DNA of 33,108 nt, taken from Bacteroides rodentium JCM 16496 (GTDB lineage: Bacteria; Bacteroidota; Bacteroidia; Bacteroidales; Bacteroidaceae). Both the position numbers and the translations under genes were made by a program. The stretch spans positions 1-33,108 of the forward strand of contig NZ_BAKJ01000046.1 in NCBI RefSeq assembly GCF_000614125.1, read 5' to 3'. A model generated the notes under the pieces. The model saw nothing but the letters and a program-made list of their open reading frames with translations. It searched no databases and was not told the origin of the DNA. Below are positions 8,019 to 17,435 of this stretch, one piece after another (position 1 is the stretch's first letter; the number at the start of each line of letters is the position of its first letter).

Positions 8019-11000
8019 ATGAAGCATTTACTGACAGTCATATTTTGTATGATAGTCTATATCACACAGATTAATGCCCGGCTAACTTTTCAAACATTTG
8101 ATGTAAAGTCTGGAATTTCAGATAACTATGTTATAGCTATGTTACGTGACCAATACGGGTTTATGTGGTTTGCGACACTTAATGGCTTAAATCGTTATGA
8201 TGGCTATCAATGCAAGCAATATTGGGTTACTGATTCTGATACTTATAGTAATTGTTTTAATAATATATCGGAGGACGCATCAGGTACTATTTGGGTACGT
8301 ACTCCCGATCAATATTTCTACTACAATAGAGAGTTGGATAAATTGGAAAGTAACATAGAAAAGCGGTTGAGACCACTGGGAATAAATGATAAAATAGAAA
8401 TGATACATGTTGACTATGAGCAGAATTTATGGTGCATGGCTGGGAATAAGCTATATTATTATGATTTTCAGGATAAAAAACTTCAGGAATTATCTTTTCC
8501 GGATAAAGAACTGTTGCATATAGTTTCCAGACAATCGTATTCTTGCTTGTTATTTTCTAATGGGGAAATCGCAGAAGTAGACTGGGAAACAAAAACTGTT
8601 CGGAAGATTGTTCAATTAGAACTTCCTCGCTCTGGAGAACATCGTATATATATGGATACCCGGCTTAGATTATGGATTTATACAATATATACCTCCAATC
8701 TACAGTGTTATGATATTCAAAATAGAAAGATGTTTGAGTTTCCTGGCAAAGAGACTATACAATCGGATATTGTAAAAGCTATCATAGATGATGGGAATGG
8801 TAATATCTGGATAGGTACCAATAGTAAAGGCATATACATCTTGAATGAACAGGCCGATAATCTCATGCACATTCATAGAGATTCAGGAACTCCTTTTTCC
8901 TTGTCGAGCAATCACATTAATAGTTTCTATAAAGATAATCAGGATATTCTGTGGGTTGGAACGACGAAGCAGGGGGTTGCGTTTACTGATTTGAATAATA
9001 CCGCCTTTGAAATATGTAAAACTCCTGAGCAGGAAGATATCAGTTGTTTTCAAGAAGATAGGAATGGGAAACTGTGGCTTGGATTTGATGGAAAGGGATT
9101 GGCTTGCTATGACAGCAAACAAATAAACTATAAGTTGTTTAATACTCATAATAGTAATATTCCCTCTAATCTTATTATAGGTTCATATCTTGATTCCAAA
9201 GGCAAGATGTGGTTCGGTAGTTATGGGGGTGGCATATTTTATGAACAGAATGGAATCTTTTTCCCTTTTAAACAGACTTTGGAACCAATAGAGTATGTCC
9301 GGCATATTGCTGATGACAAATATGGGAATTTATGGGTTGGAACGTTTATGCACGGTCTGTATTGTATAGATAACGGAGGGAAAATAACGTCTTATACAAA
9401 AGAGAATTCATGTTTATACACCAATACTATTACAGACTTGGTCTATTCAAGTGACCATGCGATGTTATATATTGGTACTAGTACGGGATTATATGAGTTG
9501 AATACTCAAACACAGCAACTTGCTCCAGTGAAAGGGAATGATAATGAAGTGTCATTGATAAAAATGCATATTAGTTGCTTATACCGTGATCAACGGGGAT
9601 TGTTGTGGATTGGAACCAGACATGGAATTCGAATTTATGATGAAAAAAGTAGAACGCTTACTCGTCTTTCTACAAATGATGGTGTATCTCATCCTTATAT
9701 ACGTGGTATTGTAGAAGACCATAATAAAAATATGTGGATAGCTACAGATTGTGGCATTACTCACATTATTGTGGTTGATGACCCTACTGCCCAAGAACTG
9801 CAATATCGATGTTATTCCTATTTTAATGAAGATGGTATTGGGGATATTACATTTAACAACTATTCAATTTATTGTAACCGGAAGGGTGAAATTTTAATGG
9901 GAGGTACGGGAAAATATTTAAAGATAGACCCTAACCAGGCTTTGTATCACCCCAAGCAACATAAAGTTATTTTTACCGGATTATATTTAGCCAATCAGCG
10001 TGTAGACGTAGAGAAAAAAATGCATGACGGGCGAATCTTGTTACAAAAGAATATTCAGTTGCTTGATGAAATTACAATGGATTATTCTGATAGTAATTTT
10101 GCATTGGAAATTTCTGCAATGGATTATGGAACACAGCATAAGCTTCAATTTGCATATCGGATGGATGCTAAAGAGGAATGGGTCAGCTTTGAAGGAAATA
10201 GAATCTATTTCAACAAACTGTCTCCAGGGATATATCATCTGCAAGTGAAAGTTAATGAACTGCACGGTAGTAGGAATCCAATATCTTATATGACAATTCT
10301 GGTACGTCCACCCTTTTGGCTGTCTCCGGTAGCCTATGTTATCTATATGGTACTGTTCTTGTCAGGAGGTATACTCTTGCTTAGGCGTCTACGTTCTAGG
10401 CATCAACGGATTCTGGTACAACAAAAATGGGAACTTGAAGTGGCCCAGCAGCATGAAATGGATGAAGCGAAAATACGTTTTTTTACAAATATAAGCCATG
10501 ATTTAAGGACTCCATTGTCACTTATCATAACTCCCTTGGAGAAGTTGATACATTCGGAAAAAGCCGGTCCAATCAAGGACGATTTGGACTTGATGTATCG
10601 AAATGCTTCTACTCTGCTTGATGAGGTAAATCAGTTGTTGGATTTTCGTAAACTTGATCAGCAAAAGGTACAATTATCCTTGTCTTACGGAGACATAACT
10701 GAGTTTATTGCCGAAACATGCAAGTCTTTCAAGGCGTTATCGCAAAAGCATAATATTGAGTTGAAAGTTTGTATCAACACTTCAAAAATAGAAATGGATT
10801 TTGACCGTAACAAAGTGCAGCGAATCATATCCAACCTTCTGTCAAATGCCATCAAGTACAATCATGATAATGGTAGTGTGATAGTTGCTATTGACAAGAT
10901 ATTGGCCGGTGATGGGGAACAGATACATATTCAAATAAGTGACACCGGTATCGGTATCAAAAATGAGAATAAGGATAAGATTTTCGACCGTTTCTTTCAG

Positions 11001-11987
11001 GAACAGCACATTTCTACTACTTATATTGGGAGTGGTATCGGTCTGCATATTGTGAAAGAATATGTTACTCTCCACGGTGGTGAGATAAAAGTAGAGGATA
11101 ATCATCCCCAAGGGACTATTTTTACAGTTATCCTACCGATTGCCAAGACATTAAAACTGAATTGTACAGAAGATACATCAGCATTTGATGTGGAAGAACA
11201 GTTTCATGCTGATATGTCTTCAGTGGACAGAGAAAAGAACTCTTTACTGATAGTAGAGGACAATGATGACTTTCGTAGTTTTCTTGTCGGTTGTTTGCAA
11301 GAATATTATCAGGTATATGAAGCGTCTGATGGAAAGAAAGCTCTCACAGTACTTGCGCAACAATCAATCCATGTGGTAATCAGTGATATAATGATGCCAG
11401 TAATGGACGGAATGGAATTATGCCGCAAAATAAAGACTGATATCCGCTATTCTCATATTCCTATTATTTTACTTACGGCCCGTACGGCTGAAGAACATAT
11501 TCTTAGTGGTTTGAAGGAGGGAGCTGATGAATACATTACAAAGCCGTTTAACTTGGAAATACTTTTATTACGTATAAGAAAGTTGTTGATGTGGACTTTG
11601 AAGAACCATGATAAATTTAAAACGAGGGACATCTCTCCATCGGAAATAACCATTAGTTCTTTAGATGAACAACTGATAGAGAAAGCCATTCGTATAGTCG
11701 AGGAGAATATGGATAATTCAGAATTCTCAGTAGAGGAACTTAGTGCTCAAATAGGAATGAGTCGTAGTGGGTTATATAAAAAGTTAATGCAAATTACAGG
11801 AAAATCTCCTTTGGAATTCATGCGGATACTGCGCTTGAAAAGAGGTAGAAAACTTTTGGAAGGAAGTCAAATGAATATTTCACAAATATCTTATCAAGTA
11901 GGGCTTTCGCCCAAACAATTTGCCAAGTTTTTTAAAGAGGAGTTTGGATATTTGCCATCCGAATATAAGAAAAAAGAAGAAAAATGA
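8019..11987 (+). CDS. Hybrid two-component system regulator (HTCS) of the glycan locus
   Basis: 1322 aa joining sensor, kinase, receiver and DNA-binding parts in one inner-membrane protein. Order: signal peptide (about 1-20); periplasmic propeller of repeated units such as GFMWFATLNGLNRYDGY, NIWIGTNSKGIYIL, ILWVGTTKQGV and NLWVGTFMHGLYCID (to about 660); a Y_Y_Y immunoglobulin-like domain; one membrane segment near 765-787; HisKA with NISHDLRTPL and phospho-His H827; an ATPase domain with NLLSNAIKYN, DTGIGI (about 975) and GSGIGLHIV; a receiver domain with SDIMMPVMDG and phospho-Asp D1123; and a C-terminal AraC-type helix-turn-helix (about 1225-1320). Family members bind a breakdown oligosaccharide in the periplasm and activate the neighbouring susC operon. 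It is transcribed away from susC across a shared gap with direct repeats that are its likely target. Confidence 0.97.
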   Translation: MKHLLTVIFCMIVYITQINARLTFQTFDVKSGISDNYVIAMLRDQYGFMWFATLNGLNRYDGYQCKQYWVTDSDTYSNCFNNISEDASGTIWVRTPDQYFYYNRELDKLESNIEKRLRPLGINDKIEMIHVDYEQNLWCMAGNKLYYYDFQDKKLQELSFPDKELLHIVSRQSYSCLLFSNGEIAEVDWETKTVRKIVQLELPRSGEHRIYMDTRLRLWIYTIYTSNLQCYDIQNRKMFEFPGKETIQSDIVKAIIDDGNGNIWIGTNSKGIYILNEQADNLMHIHRDSGTPFSLSSNHINSFYKDNQDILWVGTTKQGVAFTDLNNTAFEICKTPEQEDISCFQEDRNGKLWLGFDGKGLACYDSKQINYKLFNTHNSNIPSNLIIGSYLDSKGKMWFGSYGGGIFYEQNGIFFPFKQTLEPIEYVRHIADDKYGNLWVGTFMHGLYCIDNGGKITSYTKENSCLYTNTITDLVYSSDHAMLYIGTSTGLYELNTQTQQLAPVKGNDNEVSLIKMHISCLYRDQRGLLWIGTRHGIRIYDEKSRTLTRLSTNDGVSHPYIRGIVEDHNKNMWIATDCGITHIIVVDDPTAQELQYRCYSYFNEDGIGDITFNNYSIYCNRKGEILMGGTGKYLKIDPNQALYHPKQHKVIFTGLYLANQRVDVEKKMHDGRILLQKNIQLLDEITMDYSDSNFALEISAMDYGTQHKLQFAYRMDAKEEWVSFEGNRIYFNKLSPGIYHLQVKVNELHGSRNPISYMTILVRPPFWLSPVAYVIYMVLFLSGGILLLRRLRSRHQRILVQQKWELEVAQQHEMDEAKIRFFTNISHDLRTPLSLIITPLEKLIHSEKAGPIKDDLDLMYRNASTLLDEVNQLLDFRKLDQQKVQLSLSYGDITEFIAETCKSFKALSQKHNIELKVCINTSKIEMDFDRNKVQRIISNLLSNAIKYNHDNGSVIVAIDKILAGDGEQIHIQISDTGIGIKNENKDKIFDRFFQEQHISTTYIGSGIGLHIVKEYVTLHGGEIKVEDNHPQGTIFTVILPIAKTLKLNCTEDTSAFDVEEQFHADMSSVDREKNSLLIVEDNDDFRSFLVGCLQEYYQVYEASDGKKALTVLAQQSIHVVISDIMMPVMDGMELCRKIKTDIRYSHIPIILLTARTAEEHILSGLKEGADEYITKPFNLEILLLRIRKLLMWTLKNHDKFKTRDISPSEITISSLDEQLIEKAIRIVEENMDNSEFSVEELSAQIGMSRSGLYKKLMQITGKSPLEFMRILRLKRGRKLLEGSQMNISQISYQVGLSPKQFAKFFKEEFGYLPSEYKKKEEK

Positions 11988-12140
11988 ACTTCTCAATAGC
12001 TTGGAGTATATTCATTAAGATATTCTTTGTCATTGGTAGCTTCTTATAAGTGAGTAAGAACTACTTGTGGCACTGATTTTTACTCTTGTAGGTCAAGGGA
12101 AGAATTTGTAGGAAAATGCTGTTAGATGAAAAAGAATTGT

Positions 12141-12148
12141 TATCTTTG
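12141..12148 (+). promoter_or_regulatory. Candidate -7 promoter element for tetR-fabG
   Basis: TATCTTTG matches TAnnTTTG in the 283-base gap between the HTCS stop and the TetR start. It would give a leader of roughly 115 bases. Nothing else convincing was seen in this gap: no RNA gene, and no clear terminator for the HTCS gene. Confidence 0.5.
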
Positions 12149-12270
12149 TCGTGCTCAACTTAAAATAAATAAGTATGAATTGAAACGTTATAATTTGTAA
12201 GTGTTTGATATTCAGAACGAAAATAAATAAGCTTTTTTGCTCAAATAATAAAGCAATGTGCAATTAATCT

Positions 12271-12854
12271 ATGACCGTATCGAAGACAAAAGCTAAATTA
12301 GTGGACGTTGCCCGTCAGCTGTTTGCAAAGATGGGTGTTGAAAATACCACGATGAATGATATTGCCCTCGCTTCAAAGAAAGGTAGGAGAACGCTCTATA
12401 CCTATTTTAAGAGCAAGGAAGATATCTACTTGGCTGTTGTCGAGTCGGAGCTGGATATTCTTTCGGATATGATGAAGCACGTGGTAGAGAAAGATATTCA
12501 GCCGGACGAGAAACTGATGGAAATGATTTACACTCATCTGGATGCGGTAAAAGAGGTTGTCTTTCGGAATGGTACTCTTCGTGCCAATTTCTTTCGGGAT
12601 ATTTGGAGAGTGGAGAAAGTGCGCAAACGTTTCGATGCTACAGAGACCCTGCTTTTCAAGGAGGTTCTGCGTGAAGGTATGGAGAAGGGTGTTTTCCAGA
12701 TAGATGACTTGGATATGACTGCGAGATTGTGCATTACAGTGTCAAAGGTATTGAAACACCTTATATCCGCGGCCATATAGGGGCCAATCTGGACGATGCG
12801 GTACGCGATACTTACGTGACCCGTCTGGTACTTGGTGCATTGGGAAAGAAGTAA
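12271..12854 (+). CDS. TetR/AcrR-family transcriptional regulator (frame interrupted)
   Basis: 194 aa when one base is restored. The N-terminal helix-turn-helix is clear (ENTTMNDIALASKKGRRTLYTYFKSKEDIY, about residues 25-54). The rest is the helical ligand or dimer domain, with no identifiable ligand. The frame breaks at 12747-12748: adding one G (AAAGG to AAAGGG) changes the truncated end KVLKHLISAAI into KGIETPYIRGHIGANLDDA... and ends VLGALGKK at 12852-12854. Without it the protein stops at 12780. It precedes fabG by 31 bases and the two are probably co-transcribed, so it may control its own operon or fatty-acid functions; that is inferred. Confidence 0.85.
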
Positions 12855-12885
12855 GAATACATTTTATAAATAATTTTAAAATAAT

Positions 12886-13631
12886 ATGGGATTATTAGAT
12901 GGAAAAACAGCCATTGTGACAGGTGCTGCACGCGGCATCGGCAAGGCTATCGCTTTGAAGTTCGCTCAAGAAGGAGCAAATATTGCATTCACTGACTTGG
13001 TGATTGATGAAAATGCCGAGGCTACGGCAAAAGAATTGGAAGCTTTGGGAGTAAAGGCAAAAGCTTATGCCTCCAATGCAGCAAACTTTGAAGACACTGC
13101 CAATGTAGTGGCAGAAATCCATAAGGACTTTGGACGTATTGATATTCTGGTAAACAATGCCGGTATTACACGTGACGGTCTGATGATGCGTATGAGCGAA
13201 CAGCAATGGGATATGGTTATCAATGTCAACCTGAAATCGGCATTTAACTTTATCCATGCCTGCACACCCATCATGATGCGCCAGAAGGCGGGTAGCATTA
13301 TCAATATGGCATCTGTGGTAGGTGTTCACGGCAATGCCGGCCAGGCCAACTATTCTGCTTCCAAAGCCGGTATGATTGCTTTGGCCAAGTCTATCGCTCA
13401 GGAGCTGGGTTCTCGTGGAATCCGTGCCAATGCCATTGCTCCGGCTTCATCATGACAGCCATGACCGACGCCTTGTCTGAAGAGGTGAAGGCTGAATGGT
13501 GCAAGAAGATTCCTTTGCGTCGTGGCGGCACACCCGAAGACGTGGCAAATATCGCTACTTTCCTGGCTTCTGATATGTCTTCTTATGTATCCGGTCAGGT
13601 TATTCAGGTAGATGGTGGGATGAATATGTAA
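12886..13631 (+). CDS. fabG: 3-oxoacyl-ACP reductase FabG (frame interrupted)
   Basis: Short-chain dehydrogenase that reduces 3-oxoacyl-ACP with NADPH in fatty-acid elongation. The restored length is 248 aa, standard for FabG. The cofactor motif TGAARGIG is near residues 12-19, NNAG near 91-94, and the catalytic triad is S143, Y156, K160 (NYSASKAG). The frame breaks at 13443-13444: CCGG should read CCGGG, restoring IAPGFIMTAMTDALSEEV and the C-terminus SSYVSGQVIQVDGGMNM. As written it stops at 13455 and lacks the last quarter, including the region that completes the active site and tetramer contacts. FabG is normally essential, which argues that the break is a sequence error unless another copy exists. 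Confidence 0.92.
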
Positions 13632-13712
13632 TTTAATGATTAATGATTAGTGATTAATGTTTAATGAGAAGTTGGGTGTTAGTCATTAATCATTAATCAC
13701 TAATCATTAAAT
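13631..13712. repeat. Inverted repeat of reiterated ATTAATG units
   Basis: Arms of 29 bases at 13631-13659 and 13684-13712 match at 27 positions when one is reversed and complemented; the loop is 24 bases. Each arm is itself made of short tandem units (TTAATGA, TTAGTGA). It starts at the last base of the fabG stop codon and ends 11 bases before the next gene. It could fold into a long AU-rich hairpin and separate or attenuate transcription. There is no transposase or target duplication. Confidence 0.8.
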
Positions 13713-13723
13713 ATTAACAACCG

Positions 13724-14395
13724 ATGACTGTCGTATACGAAGACAATCATATCATTATAGTCAACAAGACCGCTTCCGAGATAGTTCAGGGAGACAAAAC
13801 GGGTGATACACCGCTTTCGGAAACTGTAAAGCAGTACCTGAAAGAGAAGTACAGCAAGCCTGGAAATGTCTTTATCGGTGTCGCTCACCGGCTGGACCGC
13901 CCCGTGAGCGGTCTTGTTGTTTTTGCCAAGACCAGTAAGGCACTGTCGCGTCTGAACGAGATGTTCAAGAATAGCGAGGTGAAGAAGACTTACTGGGCAG
14001 TAGTGAAGAACTTGCCCCGCGAGGAAGAGGGGGAATTGGTGAACTATCTGGTGCGAAATGAGAAACAGAACAAGAGTTATGCATACGACAAGGAGGTGCC
14101 GGGCAGCAAGAAAGCGATTTTGCATTACCGGCTCATCGGGCGGTCGCAGAACTATTATCTGTTGGAAATAGATTTGAAAACCGGACGCCATCACCAGATA
14201 CGTTGTCAGTTGGCAAAGATGGGCTGTCCCATCAAGGGAGATTTGAAGTATGGTTCGCCCCGCTCCAATCCCGACGGCAGCATCTGTCTGCATGCGCGGT
14301 ATATCCGTTTTGTGCATCCGGTGTCCAAAGAACTGATAGAAGTGGAGGCGCCCGTTCCTCCCGGAAATTTATGGAATGGTTTTGAAACGATTTAA
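13724..14395 (+). CDS. RluA-family pseudouridine synthase
   Basis: 223 aa, the length of a catalytic domain without the extra N-terminal S4 RNA-binding domain of RluC/RluD. The signature HRLDRPVSG is present, with catalytic D58, followed by KTYWAVV and the GRHHQIRCQLA motif near residues 152-162 that supports the active site. Proteins of this group convert uridine to pseudouridine in rRNA or tRNA; the modified site cannot be told from sequence. It ends 10 bases before the peptidase gene, so the two probably share a transcript, although their functions are unrelated. The frame is intact. Confidence 0.9.
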   Translation: MTVVYEDNHIIIVNKTASEIVQGDKTGDTPLSETVKQYLKEKYSKPGNVFIGVAHRLDRPVSGLVVFAKTSKALSRLNEMFKNSEVKKTYWAVVKNLPREEEGELVNYLVRNEKQNKSYAYDKEVPGSKKAILHYRLIGRSQNYYLLEIDLKTGRHHQIRCQLAKMGCPIKGDLKYGSPRSNPDGSICLHARYIRFVHPVSKELIEVEAPVPPGNLWNGFETI

Positions 14396-14405
14396 TCTTA
14401 CAGTA

Positions 14406-16943
14406 ATGAAGAAAATCACAGTTTTGTCGGGTTTGCTGCTCCTTGCGGGATTGGCTGCCCAAGCTCAGGAAAGAGTTGCTGAGTATAACGTGCGTCCGGC
14501 CGTTACGGTGCGCACTCCCCTCCAGGGCGATAGTATCAACTTCAAGGGAGACAAGTTTACTACCGGCAATCTTCTGAAGACGAAGGTCAGTCTCGACTTC
14601 GACGGAGGTCGGTACGAACGTATGGTTGCTGATACGGCTGGATATGTAACTGTGGCAAAGGCGGACAAGGACAATCTGTTCTATCTGTTTGCTACCAATC
14701 TGCGTGCGGAGCGTTTCATGAAGGGCAAGCTGAATGTATATTCTCCTGCCCGTTTTGAGGTGTTTGTAAACGGTGAATCCAAGCAAGTCAAGGAGACAGC
14801 GGAGGACAGCTTGTCGCAGGTCCGTCCTACGGCTGTCAGTTTGCGTATGGACCCCGAAGCGGATTATGAGATTGTCATCAAGTTGCTTTCAAGCGCGGAC
14901 GACAAGATGCAGCCGATGCTGAAATGCGAATTTGAAAAGGAAAAGGACTTTGCCGATGTAGCCTGCCGGATGGCACCGGACATGAAGAGACGTTTCTCTT
15001 TGTTCAACACCAATTTCGGCTCCCGAGCGAGCAGGGTTTCTCTTTCGCCCAACGGCAAGTATCTGCTGACCCGCTATTCGGACAATTACGACGTGAAGCG
15101 TTCCAGGACCCGTTGTGAGCTGACCGAGGTAAAGACCGGCCGGGTGATATTGCCCAATGCCAATGAAAAGATGAACTGGATGCCCAACAGCAACAAGCTC
15201 TATTATACGGTTATGGGCGAGGAGCAGAATGACCTGGTTGTGTTCGATCCTGCCACGATGCGTGAGGAAGTGCTGCTGAAGAATGTTCCCGAAGGATATT
15301 TCAGCTGGTCTCCTACAGAAGACTATCTTATTTATATGCTCACGGACGAGGGCGAAAAGGTGAGTGGCCCGTTGAAACGTCTCTTGCATCCGGACGACCG
15401 TATCCCCAATTCTCGTGACCGCTATTATCTCATGAAATACGATGTGGAGACGGGCCTTTCCGAGCGTCTGACCTACGGTAGTCACAACGTCTATCTGAAT
15501 GATATTTCCCCGGATGGCAAGAAACTGTTGTGCAGCACTTCCAAGTCGGACATCACTCGATGCCCTTTCTCCCTCTCTTCTCTTTTCGAGATTGATTTGG
15601 CCACCTTGCAGGCAGATACGCTGGTCGCCTGGGATGCTTATCTGGGAAGTGCTTCTTACTCTCCGGATGGGAAGCAGCTTCTGGTGACGGGCAGTCCGTC
15701 TGCTTTCGGAGGCATTGGCAAGAATTGCGGTGAACATCCCATAGCCAATGACTTTGATACCCAAGCATTCATTATGGATTTGGCTACAAAGAAAGTGCAG
15801 GCTATCACGCGCGATTTCAATCCTACAGTGTCTCCCGTGCAGTGGAACCGCGTGGACGGATGTATCTATTTCGATACGACTGATGGGGATTGCAGGCATA
15901 TCTACCGTTATGTTCCGAAGACGGGCGGCTTTGAAATGCTTCCGCTTGAAGAAGATGTGATTACTTCCTTCACGCTGGCCAATGACAATCCGGTTGTGGC
16001 TGCCTATGTGGGCGGAGGAAACACCAGTACGGGCGTAGCCTATACATACGACACGAAGAAAAAAGTTTCTACCTTGCTTGCCAACCCCATGAAGCCCATC
16101 CTCGATAAGATTGAGCTGGGACAGATGGAAGAGTGGAACTTTACAGCTTCAGACGGTACGGAGATAAAGGGAATGGTTTGTCTGCCGCCGTCTTTTGACC
16201 CGAACAAGAAGTATCCGCTTATCGTATACTATTATGGAGGAACGACTCCTACAACCCGCGGTATAACTTCCCCGTACTGTGCACAGTTGTTTGCGTCACG
16301 TGACTATGTGGTTTATGTTATCCAGCCCAGTGGTGCCATCGGGTACGGCCAGGAGTTCTCTGCACGCCATGTCAATGCATGGGGTGAGCGTACGGCCGAT
16401 GAGATTATTGAAGGTACGAAGAAATTCTGTGCAGCCCATCCGTTTGTCAACGATAAACGTATCGGATGCCTGGGTGCCTCTTATGGAGGATTCATGACGA
16501 TGTATCTGCAGACTAAGACGGACATGTTTGCTGCCGCTGCCTCGCATGCTGGCATCAGCAATGTAACGAGCTATTGGGGCGAGGGTTATTGGGGATATTC
16601 CTATAACTCTGTTGCGGCAGCCGATAGCTATCCTTGGAATAATCCCGATTTGTTTACGAAGCATGGAGCATTGTTCAATGCGGACAAGATTAATACCCCT
16701 CTGTTGTTGCTGCATGGCACGGTAGATACGAACGTGCCTATCGGTGAAAGTATCCAGTTGTATAATGCGCTGAAGATATTGGGCAAGCCGGTGGAATTTA
16801 TTACCGTGGATGGTGAAAACCATTTTGTACTTGATTATGCAAAACGTGAATTGTGGCACAATTCAATTATGGCTTGGTTTGCCCGCTGGCTGCAGGATAG
16901 TCCGGCATGGTGGAATGACCTTTATCCGGAAAGACATTGGTGA
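14406..16943 (+). CDS. Exported S9-family (DPP-IV-like) peptidase
   Basis: 845 aa from the ATG at 14406. An in-frame ATG at 14376 overlaps the previous gene and adds ten residues before the signal peptide MKKITVLSGLLLLAGLAAQAQ, so the later start is preferred. The middle (about 190-560) is a beta-propeller with WD40-like segments such as VSLSPNGKYLLTRYSDN and YSPDGKQLLVTG. The C-terminal alpha/beta-hydrolase domain has the nucleophile in GASYGGF (S692), acid D774 (GTVDTNVP) and H806 (GENHF). S9 enzymes cleave short peptides, typically dipeptides after proline or alanine. The signal peptide places it in the periplasm. It is followed directly by a strong bidirectional terminator. Confidence 0.93.
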   Translation: MKKITVLSGLLLLAGLAAQAQERVAEYNVRPAVTVRTPLQGDSINFKGDKFTTGNLLKTKVSLDFDGGRYERMVADTAGYVTVAKADKDNLFYLFATNLRAERFMKGKLNVYSPARFEVFVNGESKQVKETAEDSLSQVRPTAVSLRMDPEADYEIVIKLLSSADDKMQPMLKCEFEKEKDFADVACRMAPDMKRRFSLFNTNFGSRASRVSLSPNGKYLLTRYSDNYDVKRSRTRCELTEVKTGRVILPNANEKMNWMPNSNKLYYTVMGEEQNDLVVFDPATMREEVLLKNVPEGYFSWSPTEDYLIYMLTDEGEKVSGPLKRLLHPDDRIPNSRDRYYLMKYDVETGLSERLTYGSHNVYLNDISPDGKKLLCSTSKSDITRCPFSLSSLFEIDLATLQADTLVAWDAYLGSASYSPDGKQLLVTGSPSAFGGIGKNCGEHPIANDFDTQAFIMDLATKKVQAITRDFNPTVSPVQWNRVDGCIYFDTTDGDCRHIYRYVPKTGGFEMLPLEEDVITSFTLANDNPVVAAYVGGGNTSTGVAYTYDTKKKVSTLLANPMKPILDKIELGQMEEWNFTASDGTEIKGMVCLPPSFDPNKKYPLIVYYYGGTTPTTRGITSPYCAQLFASRDYVVYVIQPSGAIGYGQEFSARHVNAWGERTADEIIEGTKKFCAAHPFVNDKRIGCLGASYGGFMTMYLQTKTDMFAAAASHAGISNVTSYWGEGYWGYSYNSVAAADSYPWNNPDLFTKHGALFNADKINTPLLLLHGTVDTNVPIGESIQLYNALKILGKPVEFITVDGENHFVLDYAKRELWHNSIMAWFARWLQDSPAWWNDLYPERHW

Positions 16944-16967
16944 TGTTTTAATTGACAATTGATAATT

Positions 16968-17012
16968 AAAAAAGCCGTTTCCCAGAATAGACAAGGAGGA
17001 AACGGCTTTTTT
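16968..17012. terminator. Bidirectional intrinsic terminator
   Basis: AAAAAAGCCGTTTCC (16968-16982) pairs perfectly with GGAAACGGCTTTTTT (16998-17012) around a 15-base loop. The stem has an A-tract on one side and a T-tract on the other, so it can stop transcription from both the peptidase gene (plus) and the small secreted-protein gene (minus), whose stop codon is at 17031. Confidence 0.9.
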
Positions 17013-17030
17013 GTTGTAGTGTGCTTACTG

Positions 17031-17213
17031 TTATTGGGCCACTTTTGCTGTGTCTTGGACGTTCTCGGCTTTCTGCAAAGTATCCGTTACCACAGTGTCG
17101 TTAGACAAGGTTGTTGTCTTACTCGGCTGTTCTACCGGAGCCTTAGCTTGAGCCAAGAACGTTCCGCCACAAACAAACATAAACAGGGCTGCTACTAATA
17201 CTAATTTTTTCAT
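17031..17213 (-). CDS. Small secreted protein, 60 aa, unknown function
   Basis: The frame encodes a clear signal peptide (MKKLVLVAALFMFVCGGTFLAQAKA) followed by about 35 residues rich in Thr, Asp, Gln and Lys (LSNDTVVTDTLQKAENVQ), with no cysteine and no recognisable domain. The mature product would be a short, hydrophilic periplasmic or secreted peptide. Support for it being a real gene: it sits between a bidirectional terminator just downstream and a long upstream region carrying a sigma-54-like promoter and repeated sites, and its start codon is followed by AAA AAA as in many exported proteins here. It lies downstream of the NtrC-type regulator on the same strand, with 222 bases between them. 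Function unknown; I recognise no family. Confidence 0.72.
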   Translation of the reverse strand: MKKLVLVAALFMFVCGGTFLAQAKAPVEQPSKTTTLSNDTVVTDTLQKAENVQDTAKVAQ

Positions 17214-17300
17214 AATTCATTTGCTTTTAGGTTGCTATATCTTATTGTTAAGTCTAAGTGCTTGCTTGTTGTAGCGCTTGTTGCTTACGTCTAATATAGG

Positions 17301-17315
17301 TCAAATGGTGTGCCA
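17301..17315 (-). promoter_or_regulatory. Candidate sigma-54 (-24/-12) promoter for the small secreted protein
   Basis: The minus strand reads TGGCACACCATTTGA. Compared with the sigma-54 consensus TGGCAC-n5-TTGC, the -24 hexamer is perfect, the spacing is right, and only the C of the -12 element is replaced by A. A start near 17290 would leave a leader of about 77 bases before the ATG at 17213. Repeated sites that could serve as upstream activating sequences lie roughly 80-140 bases further upstream, and the gene immediately beyond encodes a sigma-54 activator. Confidence 0.5.
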
Positions 17316-17372
17316 GAAAGAGTGTGTATTGGATAATATTCTGATAGTTAGTGATATATGTTTCTATGCAAA

Positions 17373-17432
17373 GTGTGGCATAGTGTGGAAAAGTGTGGAA
17401 TGTGTGGAGGGGAGTGTGGAATAATTCCACAC
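17373..17432. promoter_or_regulatory. Five GTGTGG repeats and a 19-bp palindrome, candidate enhancer
   Basis: GTGTGG begins at 17373, 17383, 17393, 17402 and 17414, close to one helical turn apart. The last copy is the left half of the perfect palindrome GTGTGGAATAATTCCACAC (17414-17432). The array lies between the regulator's stop codon (17436) and the sigma-54-like promoter, the position and form of NtrC-type activator sites. One unit read on the minus strand (TTTTCCACA, 17384-17392) also fits a relaxed DnaA box, so a DnaA-binding cluster is an alternative. Confidence 0.6.
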
Positions 17433-17435
17433 CCT

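Noticed and set aside
13700..14317. Long minus-strand open frame opposite the pseudouridine synthase
   Set aside because: The plus strand carries an unmistakable RluA-family protein; the minus reading has no recognisable motifs and is a by-product of codon bias.
14889..15899. 336-codon minus-strand open frame opposite the S9 peptidase
   Set aside because: Fully inside a conserved plus-strand gene, with His/Arg/Ile-rich text typical of antisense readings.
17373..17432. Repeat array considered as a CRISPR
   Set aside because: Units are six bases with spacing of 9-12 bases, no spacers of uniform length and no cas genes.
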